Assembly (NCBI RefSeq): GCF_014764405.1
Contig: NZ_CP061725.1
Coordinates: forward strand, 6,200,001-6,264,000
Source: Micromonospora craniellae
GTDB lineage: Bacteria > Actinomycetota > Actinomycetes > Mycobacteriales > Micromonosporaceae
Length of the DNA stretch: 64,000 nucleotides
Reading direction: 5' to 3'
Every line of letters begins with the position of its first letter. Positions within the stretch are counted from its first letter, which is position 1. Below are positions 42,252 to 49,891 of the stretch, piece after piece. The position numbers were made by a program, and so were the translations under genes. The notes under the pieces were generated by a model. The model did not search any database, was not told where the DNA came from, and saw only the letters and a program-made list of their open reading frames with translations.

Positions 42252-43400
42252 ATGACCACCATTACCCGCGTCGAGACGTTCCTCGTCGCACCCCGCTGGC
42301 TGTTCGTCCGGGTGGAGACCACCGACGGCCTCGTCGGCTGGGGCGAGGCCACGTGCGAGGGCCGCTCGGAGACCGTACGCACCGCCGTCGAGCAGCTCAG
42401 CGAACTGCTCGTCGGGCAGGACGCGCTGCGCATCGAGGACCACTGGCAGGTGATGACCAAGGGCTCCTTCTATCGCGGCGGGGCGATCCTGGCCAGCGCC
42501 GTCGCCGGCCTGGACCAGGCGCTGTGGGACATCGCCGGCAAGCGGTACGGCGCGCCCGTGCACCAACTGCTCGGCGGGCCGGTCCGGGACCGGATCCGGG
42601 TCTACGGCTGGGTCGGCGGTGACGAACCCAGCGAGGTCCGCGACCAGATCGCGGCCCGGGTCGAGTCCGGGTTGACCGCGGTGAAGATGAACGCCTCCGG
42701 GCGGATGAGCCCGCTCGCCTCCGTCGCCGAACTCGACGCGGTGGTGCAGCGGGTCGCCGCCGCCCGGGAGGTGCTCGGTGACGAGCGGGACGTGGCCGTG
42801 GACTTCCACGGCCGGTTCACCCTGGCCAACGCCCGCCGGGTCGCGCCGCTGCTGGAGCCGTACCGGCCCTTCTTCCTGGAGGAGCCGGTGGTGCCGGAGA
42901 ACTCGCACCTGATCGGCGAGTTCGTCCGCTCCACCAGCACGCCGGTCTCCACCGGGGAACGGCTGTACAACCGGCAGGAGTTCCTGCCGGTGCTCCAGGC
43001 CGGCATCGCGGTGGCCCAGCCGGACCTCGCGCACGCCGGTGGCATCACCGAGGTACGCAAGATCGCCGCGCTGGCCGAGACGTTCGACGTGCAGCTCGCC
43101 CCGCACTGCCCGCTCGGGCCGATCGCGCTGGCCGCCTGCCTCCAGGTCGGCTTCGCCACGCCGAACTACCTGATCCAGGAGCAGAGCATCGGCATCCACT
43201 ACAACCTCGGGGCCGAGGTGCTGGACTACTGCGTCGACCAGCAGCCGCTGACCTTCGACGACGGGTACGTGCAGCGGCTCACCGCCCCGGGGCTGGGCAT
43301 CGAGATCGACGAGCAGGCGGTACGCGCGGCCGACAAGCGCGGCCACGCCTGGCGCAGCCCGATGTTCCGGCACCCCGACGGCTCCTACGCGGAATGGTGA
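42252..43400 (+). CDS. Mandelate racemase/enolase-family dehydratase, galactonate dehydratase type
   Basis: 382 residues. The capping domain (ITRVETFLVAPRWLFVRVET) is followed by the barrel with metal ligands around VAVDFHGRFTLANARRVAP, PFFLEEPVVPEN and STGERLYNRQEF, and the acid/base His in VQLAPHCPLGPIALA. The FHGRF signature and PHCPLGPIALA fit D-galactonate dehydratases (DgoD), which make 2-keto-3-deoxygalactonate. The adjacent aldolase and kinase complete a De Ley-Doudoroff-type route. The exact hexonate is unproven. The start is ATG 42252, 8 codons into a longer frame. Confidence 0.85.
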   Translation: MTTITRVETFLVAPRWLFVRVETTDGLVGWGEATCEGRSETVRTAVEQLSELLVGQDALRIEDHWQVMTKGSFYRGGAILASAVAGLDQALWDIAGKRYGAPVHQLLGGPVRDRIRVYGWVGGDEPSEVRDQIAARVESGLTAVKMNASGRMSPLASVAELDAVVQRVAAAREVLGDERDVAVDFHGRFTLANARRVAPLLEPYRPFFLEEPVVPENSHLIGEFVRSTSTPVSTGERLYNRQEFLPVLQAGIAVAQPDLAHAGGITEVRKIAALAETFDVQLAPHCPLGPIALAACLQVGFATPNYLIQEQSIGIHYNLGAEVLDYCVDQQPLTFDDGYVQRLTAPGLGIEIDEQAVRAADKRGHAWRSPMFRHPDGSYAEW

Positions 43401-44038
43401 CCATGACCTTCGACCTCACCGCCGAACTCACCCGGGCCCGGGTGCTGGCCATCATCCGCGGCACCGACACCGCCGCCGCCATCGCTGCGGGCAGCGCCCT
43501 GCTGGCCGAGGGCGTACGCGTGGTGGAGGTGGCGCTGACCACCCCGAAGGCGCTCGACGCCATCGCGGCCATCCGGGCCGACGCGCCGGCCGACACGTTC
43601 GTCGGCGCCGGCACGGTGCTGACCGTGGCGGACGTGGCCGACGTGGCGGCGGCCGGAGCGCAGTTCGTGGTGACCCCCGCCGTGGCCGAGTCGATCGCCG
43701 AGGCGGCCCGGAAGGGTCTGCCGGTCGCGGCCGGCGCGCTGACCCCCACCGAGGCGTACACGGCGGTGCGGTCCGGGGCGAGCGTGGTCAAGCTCTTCCC
43801 GGCCTCCGTCGGCGGACCCGGGTACCTCAAGGCCATCCGCGACCCGTTCCCGGACATCCCGTTCGTGGCGGTCGGCGGGGTGGGTCTGGCCGAGATGCCC
43901 GGCTACCTGGCGGTCGGGGCGATCGCGGTCGGTGTCGGCGGCCCGCTGGTGGGCGACGCCGCCTCCGGCGGCGACCTCGACGCGCTGCGCGCCCGCGCCC
44001 GCCGTTACCTCGACGCGGTGCAGGAAACGTTGTCATGA
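43394..44038 (+). CDS. 2-keto-3-deoxy-6-phospho-sugar aldolase (Eda/DgoA family)
   Basis: 214 residues. It shows RVLAIIRGTDTAAAIAAGSA, VVEVALTTPKALDAI with the Glu base, VGAGTVLTVADV and the Schiff-base Lys in ASVVKLFPASVGGPGYLKAI. It cleaves 2-keto-3-deoxy-6-phosphogalactonate or -gluconate to pyruvate and glyceraldehyde 3-phosphate. It overlaps the dehydratase end and, by ATGA, the kinase start. An ATG at 43403 is an alternative start. Confidence 0.9.
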   Translation: MVTMTFDLTAELTRARVLAIIRGTDTAAAIAAGSALLAEGVRVVEVALTTPKALDAIAAIRADAPADTFVGAGTVLTVADVADVAAAGAQFVVTPAVAESIAEAARKGLPVAAGALTPTEAYTAVRSGASVVKLFPASVGGPGYLKAIRDPFPDIPFVAVGGVGLAEMPGYLAVGAIAVGVGGPLVGDAASGGDLDALRARARRYLDAVQETLS

Positions 44039-44988
44039 GCGAGCGGGACCTGCTCACCGTCGGTGAGGCGTTGGTGTCGTTGCGGTCGTCCGGCCCGTTG
44101 GCGGCCGGCGGGCCGTTGACCATGCACCTGGCCGGCGCCGAGTCGAACGTGGCGATCGGTCTGGCCCGGCTCGGCCACCGGGCGGCCTGGGCCGGCCGGG
44201 TCAGCGACGACGAACTGGGCGAGTTCGTGCTGCGGCAGCTGCGCGCCGAGGGCGTCGACACCACCGACGTACGGCGGGACCCGCAGCGCCCGCCCGGGGT
44301 GATGTTCCTGGAGCGGCGGACCGCCGACGTGTCCCGGGTGCGCTACCTCCGGGCCGGTTCGGCGGGGGCGGCGCTCGACGTCGACGACCTGCGCGCACCG
44401 CTCGCCGCCGGTGCCCGCCTGCTGCACCTGAGCGGGATCACCCCGGCGCTGTCCGACAGCGCGCGGACCGCGGTGGCCTGGGCGGTCCGCACCGCGGCGG
44501 AGTCGGGCATCCCGGTCAGCCTGGACGTCAACTACCGGGCCGGACTGTGGTCCCGGGAGGACGCCCGGGCCACGCTGACCCCGCTGGCCGGGTACGCCGC
44601 GGTCGTCATCGCCTCCACCGACGAACTGGATCTGGTCACCGAGGCCGGGGCCGACGAGCGTGACGCCGCCGCCGACCTGGTCCGGCGGGGCGTGTCGACG
44701 GTGCTGGTCAAGCTCGGTGCCGACGGCGCCCGGGCCTGGACCGCCGATGGTGTGGAGCATGTGCCGGCGGTGCCGGTCACCGCCGTCGACACGGTCGGTG
44801 CGGGTGACGCGTTCACCGCCGGCTACCTCTCCGGGCACCTGGACGGGCTGGGCCTGACCGACCGGCTCCGGCGCGCGGCGGCGCTCGGGGCGTTCGCGGT
44901 CGCCGGACACGGCGACTGGGAGGGCCTTCCCCGCCGCGACGAGTTGTCCCTGATCACCGGCAGCGCCGCCGGCACCACCCTTCGCTGA
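44035..44988 (+). CDS. PfkB-family sugar kinase, probable 2-keto-3-deoxy-hexonate kinase
   Basis: 317 residues of the ribokinase fold: LTVGEALVSLRSSG, GAESNVAIGLARLGHRAAW with the first PfkB signature, VSLDVNYRAGLW, and the catalytic anion-hole DTVGAGDAFTAGYLSG with the base Asp. Between an aldolase that needs the 6-phosphate and a dehydratase that makes the free acid, phosphorylation of 2-keto-3-deoxygalactonate or -gluconate is the expected step. The C-terminus looks complete. Confidence 0.85.
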   Translation: MSERDLLTVGEALVSLRSSGPLAAGGPLTMHLAGAESNVAIGLARLGHRAAWAGRVSDDELGEFVLRQLRAEGVDTTDVRRDPQRPPGVMFLERRTADVSRVRYLRAGSAGAALDVDDLRAPLAAGARLLHLSGITPALSDSARTAVAWAVRTAAESGIPVSLDVNYRAGLWSREDARATLTPLAGYAAVVIASTDELDLVTEAGADERDAAADLVRRGVSTVLVKLGADGARAWTADGVEHVPAVPVTAVDTVGAGDAFTAGYLSGHLDGLGLTDRLRRAAALGAFAVAGHGDWEGLPRRDELSLITGSAAGTTLR

Positions 44989-45014
44989 GCATCACCTGCG
45001 AGAAAGGCACCCTC

Positions 45015-46244
45015 GTGAAGATCGTCGCTGCAGACGTCATCGTCTCCAGTCCGGACCGCAACTTCGTCACCTTGAAGATCACCACCGAGGATGGCATCAC
45101 CGGCCTGGGCGACGGCACACTCAACGGGCGTGAACTCTCGGTCGCCTCGTACCTGCGCGACCACGTCGTCCCGCTGCTGATCGGCCGGGACGCGCACCGC
45201 ATCGAGGACGCGTGGCAGTTCCTCTACCGCTCGGCGTACTGGCGGCGGGGGCCGGTGACCATGGCCGCCATCGCCGCCGTGGACGTGGCGCTCTGGGACA
45301 TCAAGGCCAAGGCCGCCGGGATGCCGCTCTACCAGCTGCTCGGTGGCGCGTCCCGCACCGGCGTCATGGCGTACGGGCACGCCTCCGGGCGGGACCTGCC
45401 GGAGCTGTTCGACTCGATCCGCGCGCACCTCGACCAGGGCTACCGGTCGATCCGGGTGCAGACCTCGGTGCCCGGCATCAACGCGGTGTACGGGGTCGCC
45501 GCGCAGCCCAGCTCCGGCGGCAAGCGGTACGACTACGAGCCGGCCCAGCGCACCCCGCTGCCGGCCGAGGAGGACTGGGACACCCGGGCGTACATGCGTC
45601 ACCTGCCCGGCGTCTTCGAGGCGGTCCGCAACGAGTTCGGCCCGGAACTGCCGCTGCTGCACGACGGCCACCACCGGATGACCCCGATCCAGGCCGCCAA
45701 GCTGGGCAAGGCCCTCGAACCGTACGACCTGTTCTGGCTGGAGGACTGCACCCCGGCGGAGAACCAGGAGGCGCTGCGGCTGGTGCGTCACCACACCACC
45801 ACCCCGCTGGCCATCGGTGAGATCTTCAACACCGTGTGGGACTACCAGACCCTGATCCGGGAGCAGCTCATCGACTACGTGCGCTCCGCCGTCACCCACA
45901 CCGGTGGCATCACGGCGATGCGCAAGCTGCTCGACTTCGCCGCGCAGTACCAGATCAAGTCCGGTATCCACGGCCCCACCGACATATCGCCGGTCGGCAT
46001 GGCCGCCGCGCTGCACCTGGACCTGGCCATCCACAACTTCGGCATCCAGGAGTACATGCGGCACGGCCCGCTCACCAACGAGGTGTTCCGCCAGTCGTTC
46101 GCCTTCGCCGACGGCTACCTGCACCCGGGCGAGCAGCCGGGCATCGGTGTGGAGCTGGACGAGGAGGCCGCCGCGCGGTACCCGTACCAGCCGGCCTATC
46201 TGCCGTTCAACCGGCTGATGGACGGCACGGTCCATGACTGGTGA
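45015..46244 (+). CDS. Mannonate dehydratase / RspA-type enolase-superfamily enzyme
   Basis: 409 residues from a GTG. ManD/RspA-specific features are TLNGRELSVASYLRDHVVPLLIG, DAWQFLYRSAYWRRGPVTM, RVQTSVPGINAVYGV, LLHDGHHRMTPIQ, FWLEDCTPAENQE, IGEIFNTVWDYQ and GIHGPTDISPVG with the catalytic His-Asp. Such enzymes dehydrate D-mannonate (or D-gluconate) to 2-keto-3-deoxygluconate, feeding the same kinase and aldolase. It is the second dehydratase in the locus, so more than one sugar acid is probably used. It follows the kinase by 26 nt. Confidence 0.87.
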   Translation: MKIVAADVIVSSPDRNFVTLKITTEDGITGLGDGTLNGRELSVASYLRDHVVPLLIGRDAHRIEDAWQFLYRSAYWRRGPVTMAAIAAVDVALWDIKAKAAGMPLYQLLGGASRTGVMAYGHASGRDLPELFDSIRAHLDQGYRSIRVQTSVPGINAVYGVAAQPSSGGKRYDYEPAQRTPLPAEEDWDTRAYMRHLPGVFEAVRNEFGPELPLLHDGHHRMTPIQAAKLGKALEPYDLFWLEDCTPAENQEALRLVRHHTTTPLAIGEIFNTVWDYQTLIREQLIDYVRSAVTHTGGITAMRKLLDFAAQYQIKSGIHGPTDISPVGMAAALHLDLAIHNFGIQEYMRHGPLTNEVFRQSFAFADGYLHPGEQPGIGVELDEEAAARYPYQPAYLPFNRLMDGTVHDW

Positions 46245-46800
46245 CCCACCGACCCGGCACATCGTGGTGATGGGGGTGTCGGGCGCGGGCAAGACGACCG
46301 TGGCCCAGGGCGTCGCCGCGCTGACCGGGCTGGTGTTCGCCGAGGCCGACGAGTTCCACTCCGAGTCCAACGTGGCGCGGATGAGCGCGGGCGTACCGCT
46401 CGACGACGACGCCCGGTGGCCGTGGCTGCGGGCTCTCGCCGGGTGGATGGCGGAGCGGCACCGGGCGGGCGTCTCGACGGTGCTGGCCTGCTCGGCGTTG
46501 AAGCGTTCCTACCGGGACGTGCTGCGACAGGGCCCGCCGAGTGTCGACTTCGTGCACCTGGACGGTCCGACCGAGACGATCCGGCAACGGATGTCGCTGC
46601 GCGCCGGCCACTACATGCCGGCGAGCCTGCTGGACTCGCAGACCGCGACGCTCGAACCGCTCTGGCGGGACGAACGCGGCGTCGTGCTCGACCTGCAACT
46701 GTCCACCGGGGAGCTGATCGAGGCGGCGGTACGGCGCCTCGGCCTGCCGGTGCGTGACCTTGCCGCCGGCGTACCCGCGACGGCCGAGCCTCCGGCGTAA
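46234..46800 (+). CDS. gntK: Gluconokinase
   Basis: 188 residues. The P-loop is VVMGVSGAGKTTVAQGVA, followed by FAEADEFHSESNVARMSAGVPLDDDARWPWL, ACSALKRSYRDVLR and HYMPASLLDSQTATLEPL, the standard GntK landmarks. It phosphorylates gluconate to 6-phosphogluconate. The start overlaps the dehydratase stop by 11 nt and the gene ends the operon before a stem-loop at 46821. This gives the locus a route for gluconate into the pentose phosphate pathway. Confidence 0.9.
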   Translation: MTGDPPTRHIVVMGVSGAGKTTVAQGVAALTGLVFAEADEFHSESNVARMSAGVPLDDDARWPWLRALAGWMAERHRAGVSTVLACSALKRSYRDVLRQGPPSVDFVHLDGPTETIRQRMSLRAGHYMPASLLDSQTATLEPLWRDERGVVLDLQLSTGELIEAAVRRLGLPVRDLAAGVPATAEPPA

Positions 46801-46820
46801 CCGCCGGAAGGCGCGTTGGG

Positions 46821-46856
46821 GGCGGTGTCCCGGCTGGTCCCGGCCGGGGCGCCGCC
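46821..46856 (+). terminator. Probable terminator of the sugar-acid operon
   Basis: Arms GGCGGTGTCCCGGC and GCCGGGGCGCCGCC pair with two wobble positions around an 8-nt loop, 20 nt after the gluconokinase stop. No U-tract, as usual in this GC range. Confidence 0.5.
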
Positions 46857-47018
46857 GTCCGCGTTCCACGGGCCTGTCCGCCCGGATCGGCCGGGCGGCG
46901 GCGCGAGGCGATAGCACGGGCCGGGCGGCACGGGACGGGTTTTCGCGTTTCCGGGACCGGGTGCGCGACCGAGAGCCACCATCAGCCGGACGGGGACCAT
47001 GACGGCAGGTGGGCGGGC

Positions 47019-48848
47019 GTGCGGGAGACAGCGGTTGATCCGATCGTCGGCGGCGAGGACGGCAGCCTGGCCGACCGGGTGTGGCGCAACGCGACGGACG
47101 ACCCGGACGCCGTACAGTTCGTCCGCCCCGACCCGGACCCCCGCTCGTGGCCGGTACGGCGCTCGGGGGGCGGCGGACCTCTGCCGGTGACCTGCCGGCA
47201 GTTCCGCGACGACGTGCTGGCCCTGGCCCGAGGCTTCCTCGCGGTCGGCATCGCGCACGGTGACCGGGTGGGCCTGCTCAGCCGCACCCGGTACGAGTGG
47301 ACGCTCGTCGACTACGCGCTCTGGTCCATCGGCGCGGTCACCGTGCCGATCTACGACACCTCCAGCACCGACCAGATCCGCTGGATCCTCGGCGACTCCG
47401 GCGCGGTCGGCTGCGTGGCGGAGACCGCGGACCACGCCGCCACCGTGACCGGACTGCGGCCGGACCTGCCCGAGCTGCGCCACACCTGGCGCATCGACGC
47501 CGGTGACCTGATCGCGCTGACCGCCCAGGGCCGCGCCGTCGACGTCGACGAGGTGGATCGCCGCCGCACCGCGGTCACCGGCCAGGACATCGCCACGATC
47601 GTCTACACCAGCGGCACCACCGGCGCGCCGAAGGGCTGCGTCCTGACCCACCTCAACATCTCCACCGACATCGGCAACGCCACCGCGGTGCTGCCCGAGT
47701 TGCTGCACCCGGGCGCGTCGACCGTGCTGTTCCTGCCGCTGGCGCACGCCTTCGCCCGGCTGATCCAGGTCGGCATGGTGCACAGCCGGGCCACCATGGT
47801 GCACAGCGCCGACATGTCCGGCGTGCTCGACCAGCTCCGCCGGTTCCGGCCCACCTTCATCCTCACCGTGCCCCGCATGTTCGAGAAGATGTACGACCAG
47901 GCCCGGCAGACGGCCCAGGACGGTCACCGGGGACTGCTGTTCAGCCTCGCCGAGAAGGCGGCCGTGTGGTACAGCCGGTCCCTGGACCGACCGGGCGGGC
48001 CGGGACTGCCGCTGCGCCTGATCCACCTGGTGTTCGACCTCGTCGGGTACCGCCGGCTGCGCGCCACCCTCGGCGGGCGGTGCCGGATGGCGATCGTCGG
48101 CGGGGCGCCGCTGGGGGAGTGGCTCGGACACTTCTTCCGGGGCGCGGGCATCACCGTGCTGGAGGGGTACGGGCTGACGGAGACCTCTCCGGCGCTCGCG
48201 GCCAACCTGCCGACCGCGATCCGCATCGGCACGGTCGGCCGACCGCTGCCCGGGGTACGCGTCCGCATCGCCGACGACGGGGAGATCCACGTCGGCAGCG
48301 AGGTGGTGTTCTCGGGGTACTGGAACAACCCCGAGGCCACCCGGGAGGCGATGACCGACGACGGGTGGCTGCGCACCGGTGATCTCGGCCGGCTCGACGA
48401 CGACGGCTACCTGAGCATCACCGGCCGGACCAAGGAGATCATGGTCACCGCGTCGGGCAAGAACATCGCGCCTGCGCCGATCGAGGAACTCATCCGCGCG
48501 CATCCGCTGGTCAGCCAGTCGATGCTGGTCGGCGACGGCCGCCCGTACGTCTCCGCGCTGGTCACCGTCGACCCGCAGGCGTGGCAACGGTGGCGGGAGA
48601 CGCACGGGCACTCCGGCGCCTCGCTGGCCTCCCTGCGCGACGACCCGCACCTGCGCGGCGAGATCCAGCACGCCATCGACAAGGCCAACCGCACCGTCTC
48701 CCGCGCCGAACAGGTCAAGACCTTCCGCATCCTGCCCCGAGACCTGACCGAAGCCGACGGCGAACTGACCCCCACCCTCAAAGTCAAGAGAGAAGCCGTC
48801 GAATCCCACTTCGCCACCGACATAAGCGCCCTCTACCAACGCCCCTAA
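47019..48848 (+). CDS. Long-chain acyl-CoA synthetase / AMP-dependent ligase
   Basis: 609 residues from a GTG. The AMP-binding P-loop is IVYTSGTTGAPKGCVLTH. LEGYGLTETSPALAANL holds the A5 motif, GWLRTGDLGRLDDDGYLSITGRTKE the A7/A8 hinge, and SGKNIAPAPIEELI leads into the C-domain. It activates fatty acids to acyl-adenylates and thioesters on the membrane face. Expressed alone. Immediately after its TAA a 9-bp G/C-strand-biased tandem array begins, which is unusual. Confidence 0.9.
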   Translation: MRETAVDPIVGGEDGSLADRVWRNATDDPDAVQFVRPDPDPRSWPVRRSGGGGPLPVTCRQFRDDVLALARGFLAVGIAHGDRVGLLSRTRYEWTLVDYALWSIGAVTVPIYDTSSTDQIRWILGDSGAVGCVAETADHAATVTGLRPDLPELRHTWRIDAGDLIALTAQGRAVDVDEVDRRRTAVTGQDIATIVYTSGTTGAPKGCVLTHLNISTDIGNATAVLPELLHPGASTVLFLPLAHAFARLIQVGMVHSRATMVHSADMSGVLDQLRRFRPTFILTVPRMFEKMYDQARQTAQDGHRGLLFSLAEKAAVWYSRSLDRPGGPGLPLRLIHLVFDLVGYRRLRATLGGRCRMAIVGGAPLGEWLGHFFRGAGITVLEGYGLTETSPALAANLPTAIRIGTVGRPLPGVRVRIADDGEIHVGSEVVFSGYWNNPEATREAMTDDGWLRTGDLGRLDDDGYLSITGRTKEIMVTASGKNIAPAPIEELIRAHPLVSQSMLVGDGRPYVSALVTVDPQAWQRWRETHGHSGASLASLRDDPHLRGEIQHAIDKANRTVSRAEQVKTFRILPRDLTEADGELTPTLKVKREAVESHFATDISALYQRP

Positions 48849-49063
48849 CCCCCACCCACCCACCCCACCCACCCCACCCACCCACCCACCCACCCCACCC
48901 ACCCCACCCACCCCACCCACCCCACCCACCCCACCCACCCCACCCACCCCACCCACCCCACCCACCCCACCCACCCCACCCCCCCACCCACCCCACCCAC
49001 CCCACCCACCCCACCCACCCCACCCACCCCACCCACCCCACCCACCCCACCCACCCCGCACCG
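48849..49063. repeat. Tandem array of a 9-bp unit, C-rich on + / G-quadruplex-prone on -
   Basis: About two dozen copies of CCCCACCCA, with a few CCCA slips, begin directly after the ligase stop codon. The minus strand is a run of GGGTGGGGT units, ideal for stacked G-quadruplexes, and any transcript read through it would be C-rich. Copy number is likely variable. Confidence 0.9.
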
Positions 49064-49073
49064 CCTGGCCCGG

Positions 49074-49133
49074 GTTGATCAAGGAGTTTTGGTCCTGTTG
49101 CGCAAGGATCCCGACCCAAAGCTCTTGATCAAC
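49074..49133. repeat. 60-bp palindromic intergenic element, copy 1
   Basis: Starts GTTGATCAAGGAGTTTTGG and ends CCAAAGCTCTTGATCAAC; the outer 10 bp pair perfectly and the next ten imperfectly around a variable centre. It has the same length and ends as the element at 62549-62608. It is followed by GGCCGGGCC-rich and then G-rich sequence to 49225. Confidence 0.75.
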
Positions 49134-49321
49134 GGGGCGAGGCCGGGCCAGGCCGGGCCGGGGGAGGGAGGTGGGTGGGTAGGCGGGGTGGGTGGGTGGG
49201 TGGGAACAGGGTGGGGTGGGAATGTCAAGCGGTAGGTGGATGGATTCGGTGTCGGTATCTGACAGCCGGATGATCGTTTTCGGCCTACGGTTCACGCACC
49301 CGCTGCCCCGGAGGAACCAGA
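49134..49321. other. Intergenic G-rich region before the Cys-tailed protein gene
   Basis: The + strand is rich in GGG runs (about 49160-49220, GGTGGGTGGGTGGG), the opposite bias to the array at 48849-49063, so the two tracts could pair or form separate G4s. TATCTGACAG and a nearby GGAGGAAC before 49322 may mark expression signals of the next gene. Confidence 0.5.
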
Positions 49322-49891
49322 GTGTGCGTCGACACGGCCATCCGCGCCGAGATCAGAGTCTCCATCCAGGACCGTCGTGCGACCGACCGGGCCGCCGGCC
49401 ACCTCGCCGCCGGTGTGTTGATCGACGGCGACCAGGTGCTCGTGCCCGACCCGCCGAAGCTGCTGCTCGACCCGCACGCCGACCTCGAGGTCGTGATCTT
49501 CCCTGCCGGGCTGGACGAGCACCTGCCGGTCGAGGCGGCGCCGGTGTGGAAGTGGCGGCGTTTCGGGCTGACCGATCGGGCGCCGCTGGCGTTCGTCGCC
49601 TCCCTCGGCCGGACCTCTGGCTACCGGGCGCAGGTCGGGCACGCCGACCCGGCCGCTCTGGCCGAGGCGATCGAGGCTGCCGGTGGTGACCTGTGGGAGG
49701 CGCTGCGTCGGCAGGAAGTCGTCAAGGACGACATCCACCTGATCGACGACGACCTGCTGCGCCGGGTCGGTGAGCTGGAGCAGGCCCAACGCGAGCCGCG
49801 TCGCGCCGAGCACCGCTTCGACTCGCTGCGCGACCTGACCGGGGGCTTCTGCATCCTGTTCTGCTTCTGTCAGCCGCACGGCCCCCGATGA
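49322..49891 (+). CDS. Small protein with Cys-rich C-terminal tail, upstream of a two-component system
   Basis: 189 residues. The N-terminal half (RRATDRAAGHLAAGVLIDGD, VLVPDPPKLLLDP, LEVVIFPAGLDEHL) resembles the first strands of trypsin-like folds but lacks the catalytic His context. A helical middle (DPAALAEAIEAAGGDLWEAL) leads to the tail LTGGFCILFCFCQPHGPR, with a Gly-Gly followed by three cysteines within six residues. That ending looks like a leader-core junction of a modified peptide or a metal/lipid attachment site; neither is established. The stop overlaps the histidine kinase start by ATGA, so it may be the sensed or regulated partner. Confidence 0.55.
   Translation: MCVDTAIRAEIRVSIQDRRATDRAAGHLAAGVLIDGDQVLVPDPPKLLLDPHADLEVVIFPAGLDEHLPVEAAPVWKWRRFGLTDRAPLAFVASLGRTSGYRAQVGHADPAALAEAIEAAGGDLWEALRRQEVVKDDIHLIDDDLLRRVGELEQAQREPRRAEHRFDSLRDLTGGFCILFCFCQPHGPR

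Noticed and set aside
48849..49063. CRISPR array
   Set aside because: The repeat unit is 9 bp with no spacers; it is a simple tandem repeat.
48849..49119. Minus-strand open frames translating to long Gly-Val-Trp repeats
   Set aside because: They are translations of the CCCCACCCA array, with no start signal or non-repetitive domain.
46611..49295. 894-codon minus-strand open frame
   Set aside because: It lies antisense to gluconokinase, acyl-CoA ligase and the tandem repeat, whose own frames encode clear families.
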